64,000 nt of DNA from JACQGZ01 sp036004665 (lineage in GTDB: Bacteria > Sysuimicrobiota > Sysuimicrobiia > Sysuimicrobiales > Humicultoraceae). Location of the stretch: positions 4,449 to 68,448 of the forward strand of contig DASYRG010000074.1 of assembly GCA_036004665.1 (NCBI GenBank), in the 5' to 3' direction. The notes under the pieces are model-generated. The model was not told the DNA's origin, searched no databases, and saw only the letters and a program-made list of their open reading frames with translations. Of the stretch, positions 1 through 11,241 are shown piece after piece. Numbering within the stretch: the first letter of the stretch is position 1; each line of letters starts with the position of its first letter. Made by a program: the position numbers and the translations under genes.

Positions 1-2032
1 CGGCGCGCGCGGGGGCGCGCTCGGGGATCTGCGACATCGCCTCCGGCCGCCAGCGTCTCACCACCCAGGCGAGGAGGGCGACCGGAAGCGCTCCTAGCAG
101 CGTCCCGATGATCAGCGCGTACAGCGTGCGCAGCAGCACGATGGTCAACGGGGTGTGGATGTGGGAGAAGGAGTTGACTAACCCCGCCTGCCCGATCGCC
201 CCGACGACCGCCAGCGGCACGACCCAGGCCCGCAGCCGCAGGGCCGCCGCGGCTGCGGCGAGCATCAGCGCGGGGTGGCCGATGAGAAACTCCTTTGTGC
301 GGGGACGCGCCACCAGCAGGTCCTCCAGGACCTCGCGCGCGCGCGCCTCCACGCCCAAGAGCGGTAGTCCGACGTTGCCGCTGCGGCCGAGCAACATCAC
401 CGCGGCCACCGCCGCCGCGACTGCCACTACAGCGGTCTGCAGACGCAGCGGACGGTCCAGCCACCGCCAGAGTGCACGCGCGGTCGAGCGCGGGTCCGCG
501 TCGGGTCGCGCAGAGAAGACCAGCAGGAACGCGGCGAGGACCGGCGGGACGATGTGGGCCACCTTGACGCCGAGGAATGTCTGGACCGCTAGCATAAAGG
601 GCCACGACGTGAGCAGCGCCGCCACCAGCACGCCCGCTCCCGCGGAGATCAGCGAGGCCTGCCACAACCGCGCCACGCTCTGGGCGAGGACGGATCGGCC
701 ACCCCCGCCGTGGGGGCGGCCCGCGCCGGCAAGCGACCGGAAGACCGCCACCGTGGCGCCCGCGACGGCCGCGCCCAATGCGAGAAGTTTGAGGAAGAGG
801 ACCCAGAGCTCTCCGGGGGCGAGGGCGGCAAGCGCACCGGCAAGACCGCCGGCGGCCACCAGCGCCAGCGTTCCCGTCGTGCCCAGCGGCATGCCGGCGG
901 CGCGGGTGAGGTCCGCGATGAGGACCGCGCCGAGGGCCAGCGCCCCGGCGACAACCACCGCGAGCACCGGCGCCGCGGGGGCAACCTCAGGGATAGGATC
1001 GACCGGGCCCAACCGGAACCCGCTGGCCCGGAGGCCTTGGGCAATTGTCTGGACCAGGGTGAGGTTGGCGTCGATGGGGTCGACGCCCGCGGTCGTTTGC
1101 TGCATGGGACGCACGTAGAGCAGCCGGATCGAGCGCTCCTGCGGCGCGCGCAGGAATTTGTCCACGATGGTCGCGGGCGCCAGGGTGGCCATCTCCTCCG
1201 GGGTCAGGCTAAAGAGGCGGATCACCTGCGGCCGCATCTTCGCGGTCAGCGCGTCCTCTCCACGCTGCTTGCGGCGGGCGATGAACGCCTCGACGCGCCC
1301 CACCCGATACCCGAGGTCGCGCAGCGCCCGGGCGGACGGACCGATGAGACGCTCGAACCCGAGGACGTCCGCACCTTCGAAGACGACGGTCAGCCCGTCC
1401 CCCACCGCGCGGTAGGCCTCGATCTTGCGGCCGATCGACTCCTCGGTCAGCCCGTGGTAGTTGCGCGGGCGCAGGACGAGGCGGAACGCCGACTCGCGCA
1501 CGGCCACGGCGACCAGTGGGTCGAAGCCCAGCCCGATCTCTTCCAGGTCCTGGACCGTGCCCATGACCTCGAGCAGCTCTCCGGCCCGCCGCACGCGGGG
1601 CGCGCCGAGGATCCGGGTGAGCGCCTCTTCCACCCAGCCGCGCATCGCCGGGTGCGGCAGGACGTACACCGCCTCGTCGCGGACCGCTCCGGAGCGGACC
1701 AGGCTCAGGTACGGGCCGCCGATGGCGCCGGCGCGCGCCTCAGCGAGGACTTCCCCCCCCGATCGGTAGGCGGCGAGCCCGTCTTCGGCCAGGCTCTCCA
1801 GCGTCTGCTCGTAGAGGGCGACCGAGGTGGCCCCCCGCGCGTGTAGATCGGTCAGGAGGTCACCCGTCTTCCGGCCTTCGCGCACGGCGAGGTCGCGCCA
1901 GGCGGGAGCGTCGAGGATGAGTTCGACCGTACGCGCGCCCGCCTCGATCCGCCAGCGCATCAGCAGGATGGCGCCGGCGGCGATGAGGCCGAGGAGGATG
2001 AGGACGCCCAGGATACGATCCTGCCGTTTCAC
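1..2032 (-). CDS. DUF5693 family membrane protein (partial, 3' end outside window)
   Basis: Reading the minus strand from a GTG at 2030-2032 gives 677 open codons that run off the left edge. The protein begins with a short basic N-terminus and one membrane segment (VLILLGLIAAGAILLM). A soluble region of about 300 residues follows, with the phrase LRPRNYHGLTEESIGRKI near residue 170-190, and then several hydrophobic helices to the edge. This arrangement matches DUF5693, a family of unknown function. The start overlaps the stop of the LmeA-like gene by 4 bases (GTGA), so the two are probably translationally coupled and lie downstream of prfB. High-GC codon use agrees with the neighbours. Family assignment is from memory of the domain layout; no biochemical function can be given. 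Confidence 0.75.
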   Translation of the reverse strand, partial: MKRQDRILGVLILLGLIAAGAILLMRWRIEAGARTVELILDAPAWRDLAVREGRKTGDLLTDLHARGATSVALYEQTLESLAEDGLAAYRSGGEVLAEARAGAIGGPYLSLVRSGAVRDEAVYVLPHPAMRGWVEEALTRILGAPRVRRAGELLEVMGTVQDLEEIGLGFDPLVAVAVRESAFRLVLRPRNYHGLTEESIGRKIEAYRAVGDGLTVVFEGADVLGFERLIGPSARALRDLGYRVGRVEAFIARRKQRGEDALTAKMRPQVIRLFSLTPEEMATLAPATIVDKFLRAPQERSIRLLYVRPMQQTTAGVDPIDANLTLVQTIAQGLRASGFRLGPVDPIPEVAPAAPVLAVVVAGALALGAVLIADLTRAAGMPLGTTGTLALVAAGGLAGALAALAPGELWVLFLKLLALGAAVAGATVAVFRSLAGAGRPHGGGGRSVLAQSVARLWQASLISAGAGVLVAALLTSWPFMLAVQTFLGVKVAHIVPPVLAAFLLVFSARPDADPRSTARALWRWLDRPLRLQTAVVAVAAAVAAVMLLGRSGNVGLPLLGVEARAREVLEDLLVARPRTKEFLIGHPALMLAAAAAALRLRAWVVPLAVVGAIGQAGLVNSFSHIHTPLTIVLLRTLYALIIGTLLGALPVALLAWVVRRWRPEAMSQIPERAPARA

Positions 2033-2736
2033 CGCGCGTCCACCCGGACCGTCATCGTCGCCTCGCCGCCTTCGACTGCCACCGATGAGATCCGCGCCGG
2101 AACAGGCAGCCCTGCCAGGTTGATCAGGGGATTGATCGACGCCACCAGCAGCGCCCCCACTTCGCGTGGGATCTCGACGCCGGAAACGGTCAGTTCCTGC
2201 ACCTGCAGGTCCACCGTCGTCGGAGACGCGATCTCCAGACGCCCCACCAGCCGAGCCCGCAGGTCGAGCTCCCCGACGCGGACGTTCCCTTCGATCGTGA
2301 TGAGGCCCTCCTCTAGCGACACCGTCGCGCTCTGGATGCTCTTGGCGGCGGCCAGGTACTGCTCGACGTTCTCGCGCGTGAGCGTCACCGCTCCCTCGCC
2401 GCCGGAGGCCGACTGCAGCACCAGCCGGTTCTCTCGAAAGAGCACGGGCAGATCCACCCGGGCGTCGCTCAACCTGAGCGCGAGTCTGGCGACCGGCAGC
2501 TGGTTGACGGCGATACCGCGGGCCTCCATTCCCAGCGTGTCAAAAGACCCGGCGAGGAGCCGCCAGGGCACCCCGGCGACGCGGACGCTGACCCGCCCTC
2601 CCAGGCTCTCCCGCAGAGCGGACTCCAAGCGCCAGGACAGAATCTCCGGGATGACCAGCGTGGCGACGACGGCGAGGGCGGCCAGGATGATGACGGGCCA
2701 GAGGAGCGGCCGCCAGCGACTGCGGGACGAGGCCAT
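2029..2736 (-). CDS. DUF2993/LmeA-like exported phospholipid-binding protein
   Basis: A 235-residue protein starting at ATG 2734-2736, two bases after the prfB stop. It has an N-terminal signal or anchor helix (residues about 13-30, LLWPVIILAALAVVATLV) and a beta-rich soluble part. The motif SLEEGLITIEGNVRVG and the end phrase ISSVAVEGGEATMTVRV are typical of DUF2993 proteins. Members of this family, such as mycobacterial LmeA, sit outside the cytoplasmic membrane and bind phospholipids. That role is not shown here. The longer frame that extends upstream is a shadow of prfB. Position between prfB and the DUF5693 gene, with a 4-base overlap downstream, suggests one operon. Confidence 0.7.
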   Translation of the reverse strand: MASSRSRWRPLLWPVIILAALAVVATLVIPEILSWRLESALRESLGGRVSVRVAGVPWRLLAGSFDTLGMEARGIAVNQLPVARLALRLSDARVDLPVLFRENRLVLQSASGGEGAVTLTRENVEQYLAAAKSIQSATVSLEEGLITIEGNVRVGELDLRARLVGRLEIASPTTVDLQVQELTVSGVEIPREVGALLVASINPLINLAGLPVPARISSVAVEGGEATMTVRVDAR

Positions 2737-2738
2737 CG

Positions 2739-3846
2739 TCAGGCCTTCGCCCCTGCCGCCTGTCGCAGATAGGCGTCGGTGAACGGCTCGAAGTCGCCGT
2801 CGAGAACCCCCTGGGCGTTGCCGACCTCTACGCCGGTGCGGTGGTCTTTCACCATCTGATAGGGATGGAGCACATAGGAGCGGATCTGGTTGCCCCAGGC
2901 CGCGTCCTTGTGCTCGCCGCGCAGGACGGAGAGCGCCTCGCGCTGTTTCTGTTCCTCCAGCTCCAGCAGGCGGGCCCGCAGGATGCGCATCGCCGTGAGT
3001 TTGTTGGCGTGCTGGCTGCGTTCGTTCTGGCACTGCACGACCAGGCCGGTAGGCAGGTGCGTGATCCGCACCGCGGTCTCCACCTTGTTGACGTTCTGGC
3101 CGCCGGCCCCTCCCGCGCGGTAGGTCTCGACGCGCAGGTCCTCGTCCCGCAGCGTCACCTCCACTTCCGCCGCTTCGGGGATCACGTCCACAAGGGCAAA
3201 CGAGGTGTGGCGCCGCTTGCTCGCGTCGAATGGGGAAATGCGCACCAGCCGGTGCACCCCCCGCTCGCCGCGCAGATAGCCGTAGGCGTTGGGACCCTGG
3301 ACGATGACGGTGACGCTCTTCAGACCCGCTTCCTCCCCCGGAGAGAGGTCGGCGATCTCGGTGGCGAACCCATGCTGCTCCGCCCAGCGCAGATACATCC
3401 GCAGCAGCATCTCCGCCCAATCCGCCGCTTCGGTCCCTCCCGCCCCGGCGTGGATGGACACGATGGCGTTGGCCTGATCGTGGGGTTCGCCCAGGAGCCC
3501 CGCGACCTCGAGCCGCTCCAGATCCTCGAGGACCACCGCGGCCTCCCTCGTCAGTTCCTCCGGATCGATCCCGCCGGGCTGCTCTTCGGCCAGGGAGAGG
3601 AGGACGGTGAGGTCCTCCAGACGGCGGCCGGCGCGCTCGACTTCCTCGAGCCGGCTCTGCGCGGCGCTCAGTTCGCGCCCGAGGCGGCGTGCGTCGTCAG
3701 GATTGTCCCACAGGGTGGGCCGCTGCAGTGCCGCTTCGAGTTCGGCGATGCGGCGGAGGATACCGTCCAGGTCAAAGATGACCCCGGATGGCGGCGAGCT
3801 TGCGCTGGCTCTGGTCGATGGCGGATTTCACGTCGTCGAGTGTCAT
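2739..3846 (-). CDS. prfB: Peptide chain release factor 2, with programmed +1 frameshift
   Basis: RF2 ends translation at UGA and UAA stop codons. The gene is in two frames. ATG at 3844-3846, with AGGAG six bases upstream, opens 24 codons ending in CTT TGA C (stop at 3772-3774). A +1 slip, reading CTT then GAC, continues to the stop at 2739-2741, giving 368 residues, the normal RF2 length. A GGGG run just upstream of CTT TGA can act as the internal Shine-Dalgarno stimulator, as in Escherichia coli. The class-I catalytic motif GGQ is visible (GAGGQNVNKVETAVRI). RF2 controls its own level through this frameshift: low RF2 lets ribosomes pause at UGA and slip. The gene follows lnt and precedes the LmeA-like gene. 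Confidence 0.97.
3771..3790 (-). promoter_or_regulatory. prfB recoding site (CTT TGA C with upstream GGGG)
   Basis: On the minus strand the slippery codon CTT (3775-3777) is followed by in-frame TGA (3772-3774) and C. The GGGG tract precedes CTT by four bases. This is the classical RF2 autoregulatory frameshift signal. Both reading frames give conserved RF2 sequence on either side, so the site is supported by the protein as well as by the motif. Confidence 0.95.
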
Positions 3847-3920
3847 CGGCGGCTCCTGATCATCGGGCGGGGGCACGAGCCCGAACCCATTCCATCTATT
3901 ATTACCATACTCCCCCTCCC

Positions 3921-5926
3921 TCACGTCCGCAGACCGGTCAGCGATGCGATGAGGATCGTTCCGGCGGCGCGGGGGACGGTCAGACCGAGGGCGTCGCCGG
4001 TCAGGCCGCGGATGACACCAAACATCGCGCCGGTGAAGAGGGTCCAGATGAGCGCCTCGACGGGCAATCCACGAGCGAGGAGAAAGGCAGGCAGGGTCGA
4101 GATGACGATCCCCCAGCGGCGCCCGCGCCATTCCTCGGCGGCGGTGAAGACTCCCCCGCGGAGCCATATCTCCTGCGCCAGGGCGGCCAGCAGAATGGGG
4201 ATCCCGCCGGTGATCCATCCCCCCGAGGGCAGGTAGGAGGGGAAGACAAAGCCGTAGCGACGGTAGGCTGCTGTCATCGCCCCCCCGAGGAGACCGACGA
4301 CGGCCAATCCCATCAGCGCGGACGCGGGGGCGCGGGCGGGACGGATTCCCAGTCCCCTGCGGCCGGCGCTCAGCCACACGACGGCGAGCAGGACCGCCGG
4401 CACCCACCATCGCGCCGGCTCACCGAAGAGGCGCACGGCATCACGCGCAAACACGGCCACGATCCCCGGCCAGAGGAGCGCGTTCATCAGCCTGAGGAAG
4501 GCGCGTTCGCGACGCCACTCCCGCGCCGCCCCCGAGGCCGCGACCATGACCAGCACGATCACTGACGCGGCTGCGGCGGGGGCGATCAGCCACCCGCCGC
4601 GGAGATAGACGGTGTCGATCGGCACAGCCGCCGTCGCGACAGCGGTCCCGTCGCTGCCCAGAGGAAGCCGCGTTCGGATGCGGCCATGAGCATCGACCAC
4701 CATCGAGATGCCGGTGTTGGCCGCGCGGACGACCGTCCGTCCTGTTTCCACCGCGCGCACCGCGGCATAGGCGGCGTGCTGCACCGGTCCGGCGCTCTGC
4801 CCAAACCAGCCGTCGTTGGTCAGCACCGCCAGCACCGTCGCGCCTTGGTGCGCCGCCCGGCGGGCAAGGCCCTCAAACGCAGACTCGTAGCAAATGAGCA
4901 GCCCCAGCGGCCCGGCGGGGGTCGCGATGGGCTCGTGCTGATCGCCCGCCGTCACGCCGGCTTCGCCAAACGGCACGAGCCGACGCTTTGCGTACGTTCC
5001 CAGGACCGCCTCGCCTGAGAGGACCGCGGCAAAGTTGCGCACCTGCCCGTCATCGATCTCCTGGCTGCTGGCGATGAGGACCGCGCCCGGGGCCCAACTC
5101 CCCACCAGCGCCGCAACGCCATCGTTCCCCAGCAGGTTGGCCGGGACGGCTGTCTCGGGAAAGACGATCACCGTCGCGCCGCCCGCCGCGGCCTCGGCGG
5201 TCAGGCGCCGGAGCGCCGACATCTGTGCCTGATAGGTCTGGCTGTCGCGCTTGCTGCCCGGGGGGATGTTCGGCTGTATCACCGCCACGCGGCCGTCCGG
5301 TTGCAGTGGCGACTGCATCCGCCAGAACCCGAGGAAGACCGCCGCGGCCACGAGCACCATCACGACACCGGCCGCCCAGACGCTGCGGCGCCGCTCCGTC
5401 AGCAACGTGACGAGCCCCGCGTTGGCGAGGGCGATCACGAAGGAGATCAGATGCACCCCGCCCACCGCCGCCAGCTGCAGCACCGGCAGTGTCGCGTGCT
5501 GGGAGACGCCCAGCAGCGCCCATGGGAATCCCAGCGTCCCCGCGGATCGGGCTACCTCCACCCCGGTCCAGACGAGAGGAATCAGGAGAAGGTCCCGGCC
5601 ACGGAACCGCAGCCCGAGCCACCGGTACAAGGCGGCAAACCCTCCGATATACAGAGAGAGAATCGCCGACAGCAGCAACCAGGCAGGGAGCCCGAAGAGG
5701 GTCATCCAGGAGAGGGTGAGGGCAAACCAGAGGAATCCGGTCAGCAGGCCCAGTCGGAAGGCGCCCGCCACCGACTCCTCACGGAGAGCCCAGAGCAGCG
5801 GAACGAGCGCGATCCAGGCGAGGGACCCGGCGTCGAGGGGAGGAAACGCGCCGACGAGGAGGAGGCCCGACGCAGCGGCGGCGGTGATCCGCGCTGGGAG
5901 AAGCGGTCTGGTGCGGGAGAGCGCCG

Positions 5927-5948
<22 letters not shown>
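3921..5948 (-). CDS. lnt: Apolipoprotein N-acyltransferase with C-terminal CPBP-like membrane domain
   Basis: Lnt adds the third acyl chain to the N-terminal cysteine of lipoproteins at the membrane. Residues 1-450 contain the N-terminal membrane helices and the nitrilase domain. The catalytic triad is visible: E265 (VFPETAVPAN), K321 (YAKRRLVPFGE) and C353 (LLICYESAFE). The protein is 675 residues against about 500-550 for usual Lnt. The extra 220 residues form several hydrophobic helices with QEIWLRGG (592-599), resembling motif 1 (EExxxR) of CPBP/CAAX-protease-like proteins. The later histidine motifs of that family are absent. Start is GTG at 5946-5948, overlapping the 3' end of secA by 22 bases. 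A shorter start cannot be excluded. Confidence 0.88.
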
Positions 5949-8626
<2,678 letters not shown>

Positions 8627-8658
8627 GCCGCACTCCCTCAAGAAGACTCTGACATTCT

Positions 8659-8664
8659 ATTATA
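8659..8664 (-). promoter_or_regulatory. Probable secA -10 element
   Basis: The minus strand reads TATAAT about 33 bases before the secA ATG, within a 144-base intergenic gap. No good -35 hexamer is seen at 16-18 bases upstream, where the sequence is GC-rich, so only the -10 is proposed. Confidence 0.45.
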
Positions 8665-8770
8665 CGGCGAACGAAGGGGCCGGCCCGGACGTTCCCGGCT
8701 CGGGCTGGGGAGGTGGCAAGACGATCTGACCGGGGGGAGACGAGCGGAGCGACTGACGGGGTCGGCCCGC

Positions 8771-9430
8771 TCAGGCGCGGCCGACGGTGAGCCAGCCGAC
8801 GGGCCGGTTCAGTGCCGCCAGGACCGCCCGCACTACCGCCTCGCGGGGGTCTTCCCGCACGACGGAGGAGCCGCTGAGAACCTCTTCATCTCGTCCCGAG
8901 ACCGTGAGCACCACCACGGCGATGTCGCGCTCGCCCGCGCGCGCCACCGTCACGCCCTCCAGGAGGAGCAGCCCGGAGACGCGCAGGAACACCTCCACGG
9001 CGCGCAACGCGGCCTCCGCGACCAGGTCGAGGCGAGCCCGGCTGGTGTTGGGGCCGCTGGCCACGCCCTCATAGAGGAGGCCCTGCTCTTCGAGGTGCAC
9101 TTTGACTTCCGCTGTCGCGCGCAGCGACGAGACGGTGAGCCCGATGTACTTCAGCCGCGCCTGCGGCGGAGGACCCGAGGGCGCCCCCCGCATCGCCGCC
9201 ACCCGGATCTGGCGGGGATCCAACTGGACGCCCAGTTCCGCGGCCAGTGCGGAGGCGACGTCCATCTGGATCAATTTCGGGCTGCGGTCCCCCTGTCCCA
9301 GGACATGGAGGACTCCCAGCCCGCCGGAGGAATCGGCTTCGGCGCGCACGGAGATGACGCCCCGCAGCCGGCGGACGATCTCCTCGGCGTGCTCGAGCAC
9401 GGTCTGGCCGTCGCTGCGCCCCTCCGCCAC
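8771..9430 (-). CDS. Conserved protein of unknown function
   Basis: A 219-residue soluble protein starting at GTG 9428-9430 with GGAGGAG six bases upstream. The N-terminal half (VRRLRGVISVRAEAD ... IQMDVASALAAELGVQLDPR) looks like a small alpha/beta domain also seen in unannotated Bacillota proteins. The C-terminal half (residues 95-215) carries KYIGLTVSSLRATAEVKV and two possible repeats of a strand-helix unit. No catalytic motif, membrane segment or signal peptide is visible. It lies between hpf and secA on the same strand, so co-expression with hpf is likely. I do not recognise a function. Confidence 0.6.
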   Translation of the reverse strand: MAEGRSDGQTVLEHAEEIVRRLRGVISVRAEADSSGGLGVLHVLGQGDRSPKLIQMDVASALAAELGVQLDPRQIRVAAMRGAPSGPPPQARLKYIGLTVSSLRATAEVKVHLEEQGLLYEGVASGPNTSRARLDLVAEAALRAVEVFLRVSGLLLLEGVTVARAGERDIAVVVLTVSGRDEEVLSGSSVVREDPREAVVRAVLAALNRPVGWLTVGRA

Positions 9431-9465
9431 CCCGTCCTCCTCCCGGCGGACCTCCCGCCCACGAG

Positions 9466-10053
9466 CTACTCCGGCTCGATCACCCCGTAATCTCCGCTGC
9501 GCCGCCGATAAAGGACGCTGATCTCTTCGGTCTGGGTGTTGCGGAAGACAAAGAAGGCGTGTCCCAAACGTTCCATCTGGATGATGGCGTCTTCCGGCGT
9601 CATCGGCTTCATGACGAACCGCTTGATCCGGACGATCTCGGCCGGCATCGGCGCGGCGGGGGAGGTGCGCAGCGCCGCCGCGGCCAGGGCCGCCCGGCGC
9701 CGGCGCGCCCGCGAGACCTCGATGCGGCGTTTGTCGATCAACCGGGCACGGCGCTTGCGGATCTGCCGCTCCAGTTTGTCCACCACCCCATCGATGGCGG
9801 CGCGCATGTCCCCGTCGCTGTGCCGTCCACGCAGCACCAGGCCGTCACCCCACACGGTCACCTCGGCGACGCGCGCCCGTCCGTCGGAGCGATGGCGCTC
9901 CTCTTTGAGGACGGCCTGAGCTTCCTGCAGCTGGTCGAAATGCCTGGTCAGCGTGCGGAGCTTCCGCTCTGCGTACCGCTTCAGTGGCTCCCCCACCTCG
10001 ATGTGGCGGGTCTGGATGATCAGATTGAAGGGTCGGGCGGTTTGAGTGGCCAT
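9466..10053 (-). CDS. hpf: Long-form ribosome hibernation promoting factor
   Basis: HPF binds the 30S decoding region in stationary phase and makes inactive 100S ribosome dimers. The product (195 residues) has the N-terminal ribosome-binding domain (IIQTRHIEVGEPLKRYAERK, residues 10-110). A basic linker follows, then the C-terminal dimerisation domain (RIKRFVMKPMTPEDAIIQME ... ISVLYRRRSGDYGVIEPE) that defines the long form. I chose ATG 10051-10053 because GAGGG lies six bases upstream; an ATG six bases earlier sits too close to it. The next gene downstream is the unknown at 8771, then secA. Confidence 0.95.
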   Translation of the reverse strand: MATQTARPFNLIIQTRHIEVGEPLKRYAERKLRTLTRHFDQLQEAQAVLKEERHRSDGRARVAEVTVWGDGLVLRGRHSDGDMRAAIDGVVDKLERQIRKRRARLIDKRRIEVSRARRRRAALAAAALRTSPAAPMPAEIVRIKRFVMKPMTPEDAIIQMERLGHAFFVFRNTQTEEISVLYRRRSGDYGVIEPE

Positions 10054-10145
10054 GGTCATCCCTCAGGAGAGAAGCGGATATCTTCTATTCTTCGCCTCAC
10101 CGGCCCGCCCCTCCGAGCCGTCGGCGCCCCGCAGAGGGTGGTCAC

Positions 10146-11159
10146 TCAGAGCGTTTCCCAATCGCGATCCGGGAAGCGGCGCTCAAAGGTCCGGCGGGCG
10201 TACCGGTCGGTCATCCCGGCCAGGAAATCGCAGACGATCCGTGGGACGCTGGGATCGCCGGGAATGCCGTGGAACTCCTCCGGCACCTCCGCGGAATGCT
10301 CGATGTAGAAGTCGAAGAGTGCCAGCAGGGCCCTCTGGGCGCGCCGCACGTCATCGGCGGTGTGCGCTCCCAGGTAGACCCGCTCGGTGAGGAAGTCTTT
10401 CAGCCGGTTCAGCGCCGTGCGGATCTCGTCGGAGAAGGCGATCCGACCCTGCCGGCGCCCCTGGTCCACGACGTCGCGCACCATCCGGTCTAGCCAGGTG
10501 CCCCGCGCACTGCCCAGGACCTCGCGCACCTCCCGCGAGACCTCCACCTCCTGCAGGATGCCGGCCCGGACCGCGTCGTCCATGTCGTGATGGACGTAGG
10601 CGATCCGGTCAGCCAGTCGGACGGTCTGCCCCTCGAGGGTGGCGGGAAGACGGTCCGGATCCGTGACCGCCTCCAGGTCGGCCAGTCCCTTGCTGTGACC
10701 GCCGATGCCGTCGAGCACCTCACGGGTGAGGTTGAGACCGCGCACCTCCGTCCCGTCGGCTCGACGGCGGCGTTCCAGCACTTCGACCACCCGCAGGCTT
10801 TGCAGGACGTGGTGAAAGCCTCCGTGGGGGCGCATCGCCTCATCGAGGGCGGCCTCGCCGGCGTGGCCGAAGGGCGGATGCCCCAGGTCATGGCCGAAGG
10901 CGACCGCCTCGGTGAGGTCCTCATTCAGGGACAGGGCGCGGGCGATCGTGTGCGCGATCTGCGCGACCTCCAGGGTGTGGGTGAGCCGGGTGCGGTAGTG
11001 GTCCCCTTCGGGGGCCAAGAAGACCTGCGTCTTATGCTTCAGGCGGCGGAAGGCTTTAGAGTGGAGGATCCGATCGCGGTCCCGCTGAAAGGCCGTGCGC
11101 AGCTCGTCCTCGGGCTCGGGGAGGGCGCGTCCCCGCGAGCGCGACGCCAGCGCCGCCAC
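10146..11159 (-). CDS. dgt: dGTP triphosphohydrolase-like HD protein
   Basis: Members hydrolyse dNTPs to nucleoside and triphosphate and help balance dNTP pools. The HD-domain metal ligands are visible: RTRLTHTLEVAQIA and FGHDLGHPPFGHAGE, plus YVHHDMDDA further on. The only canonical start is GTG 11157-11159. Homologues usually begin about 15 residues earlier with a TIREEIEERE-type helix. That exact sequence is present in frame upstream (11160-11204), but no ATG, GTG or TTG precedes it, only ATC at 11202-11204. The true start is therefore uncertain. The gene lies downstream of ppdK with a gap of 38-82 bases. Confidence 0.9.
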   Translation of the reverse strand: MAALASRSRGRALPEPEDELRTAFQRDRDRILHSKAFRRLKHKTQVFLAPEGDHYRTRLTHTLEVAQIAHTIARALSLNEDLTEAVAFGHDLGHPPFGHAGEAALDEAMRPHGGFHHVLQSLRVVEVLERRRRADGTEVRGLNLTREVLDGIGGHSKGLADLEAVTDPDRLPATLEGQTVRLADRIAYVHHDMDDAVRAGILQEVEVSREVREVLGSARGTWLDRMVRDVVDQGRRQGRIAFSDEIRTALNRLKDFLTERVYLGAHTADDVRRAQRALLALFDFYIEHSAEVPEEFHGIPGDPSVPRIVCDFLAGMTDRYARRTFERRFPDRDWETL

Positions 11160-11241
11160 GGGAGCGAGCGCGGCCCGTTCCCGTTCTTCGATCTCCTCCC
11201 GGATCGTCCCCGGCGACGCTGCGCGACCGGAGCCGCGCCGG

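Noticed and set aside
710..1846. 378-codon plus-strand frame
   Set aside because: Antisense to the DUF5693 gene; composition is the Arg/Gly-rich kind produced by reading GC-rich coding DNA in the wrong frame.
2841..4565. 574-codon plus-strand frame
   Set aside because: Spans prfB and part of lnt in antisense; no recognisable domain.
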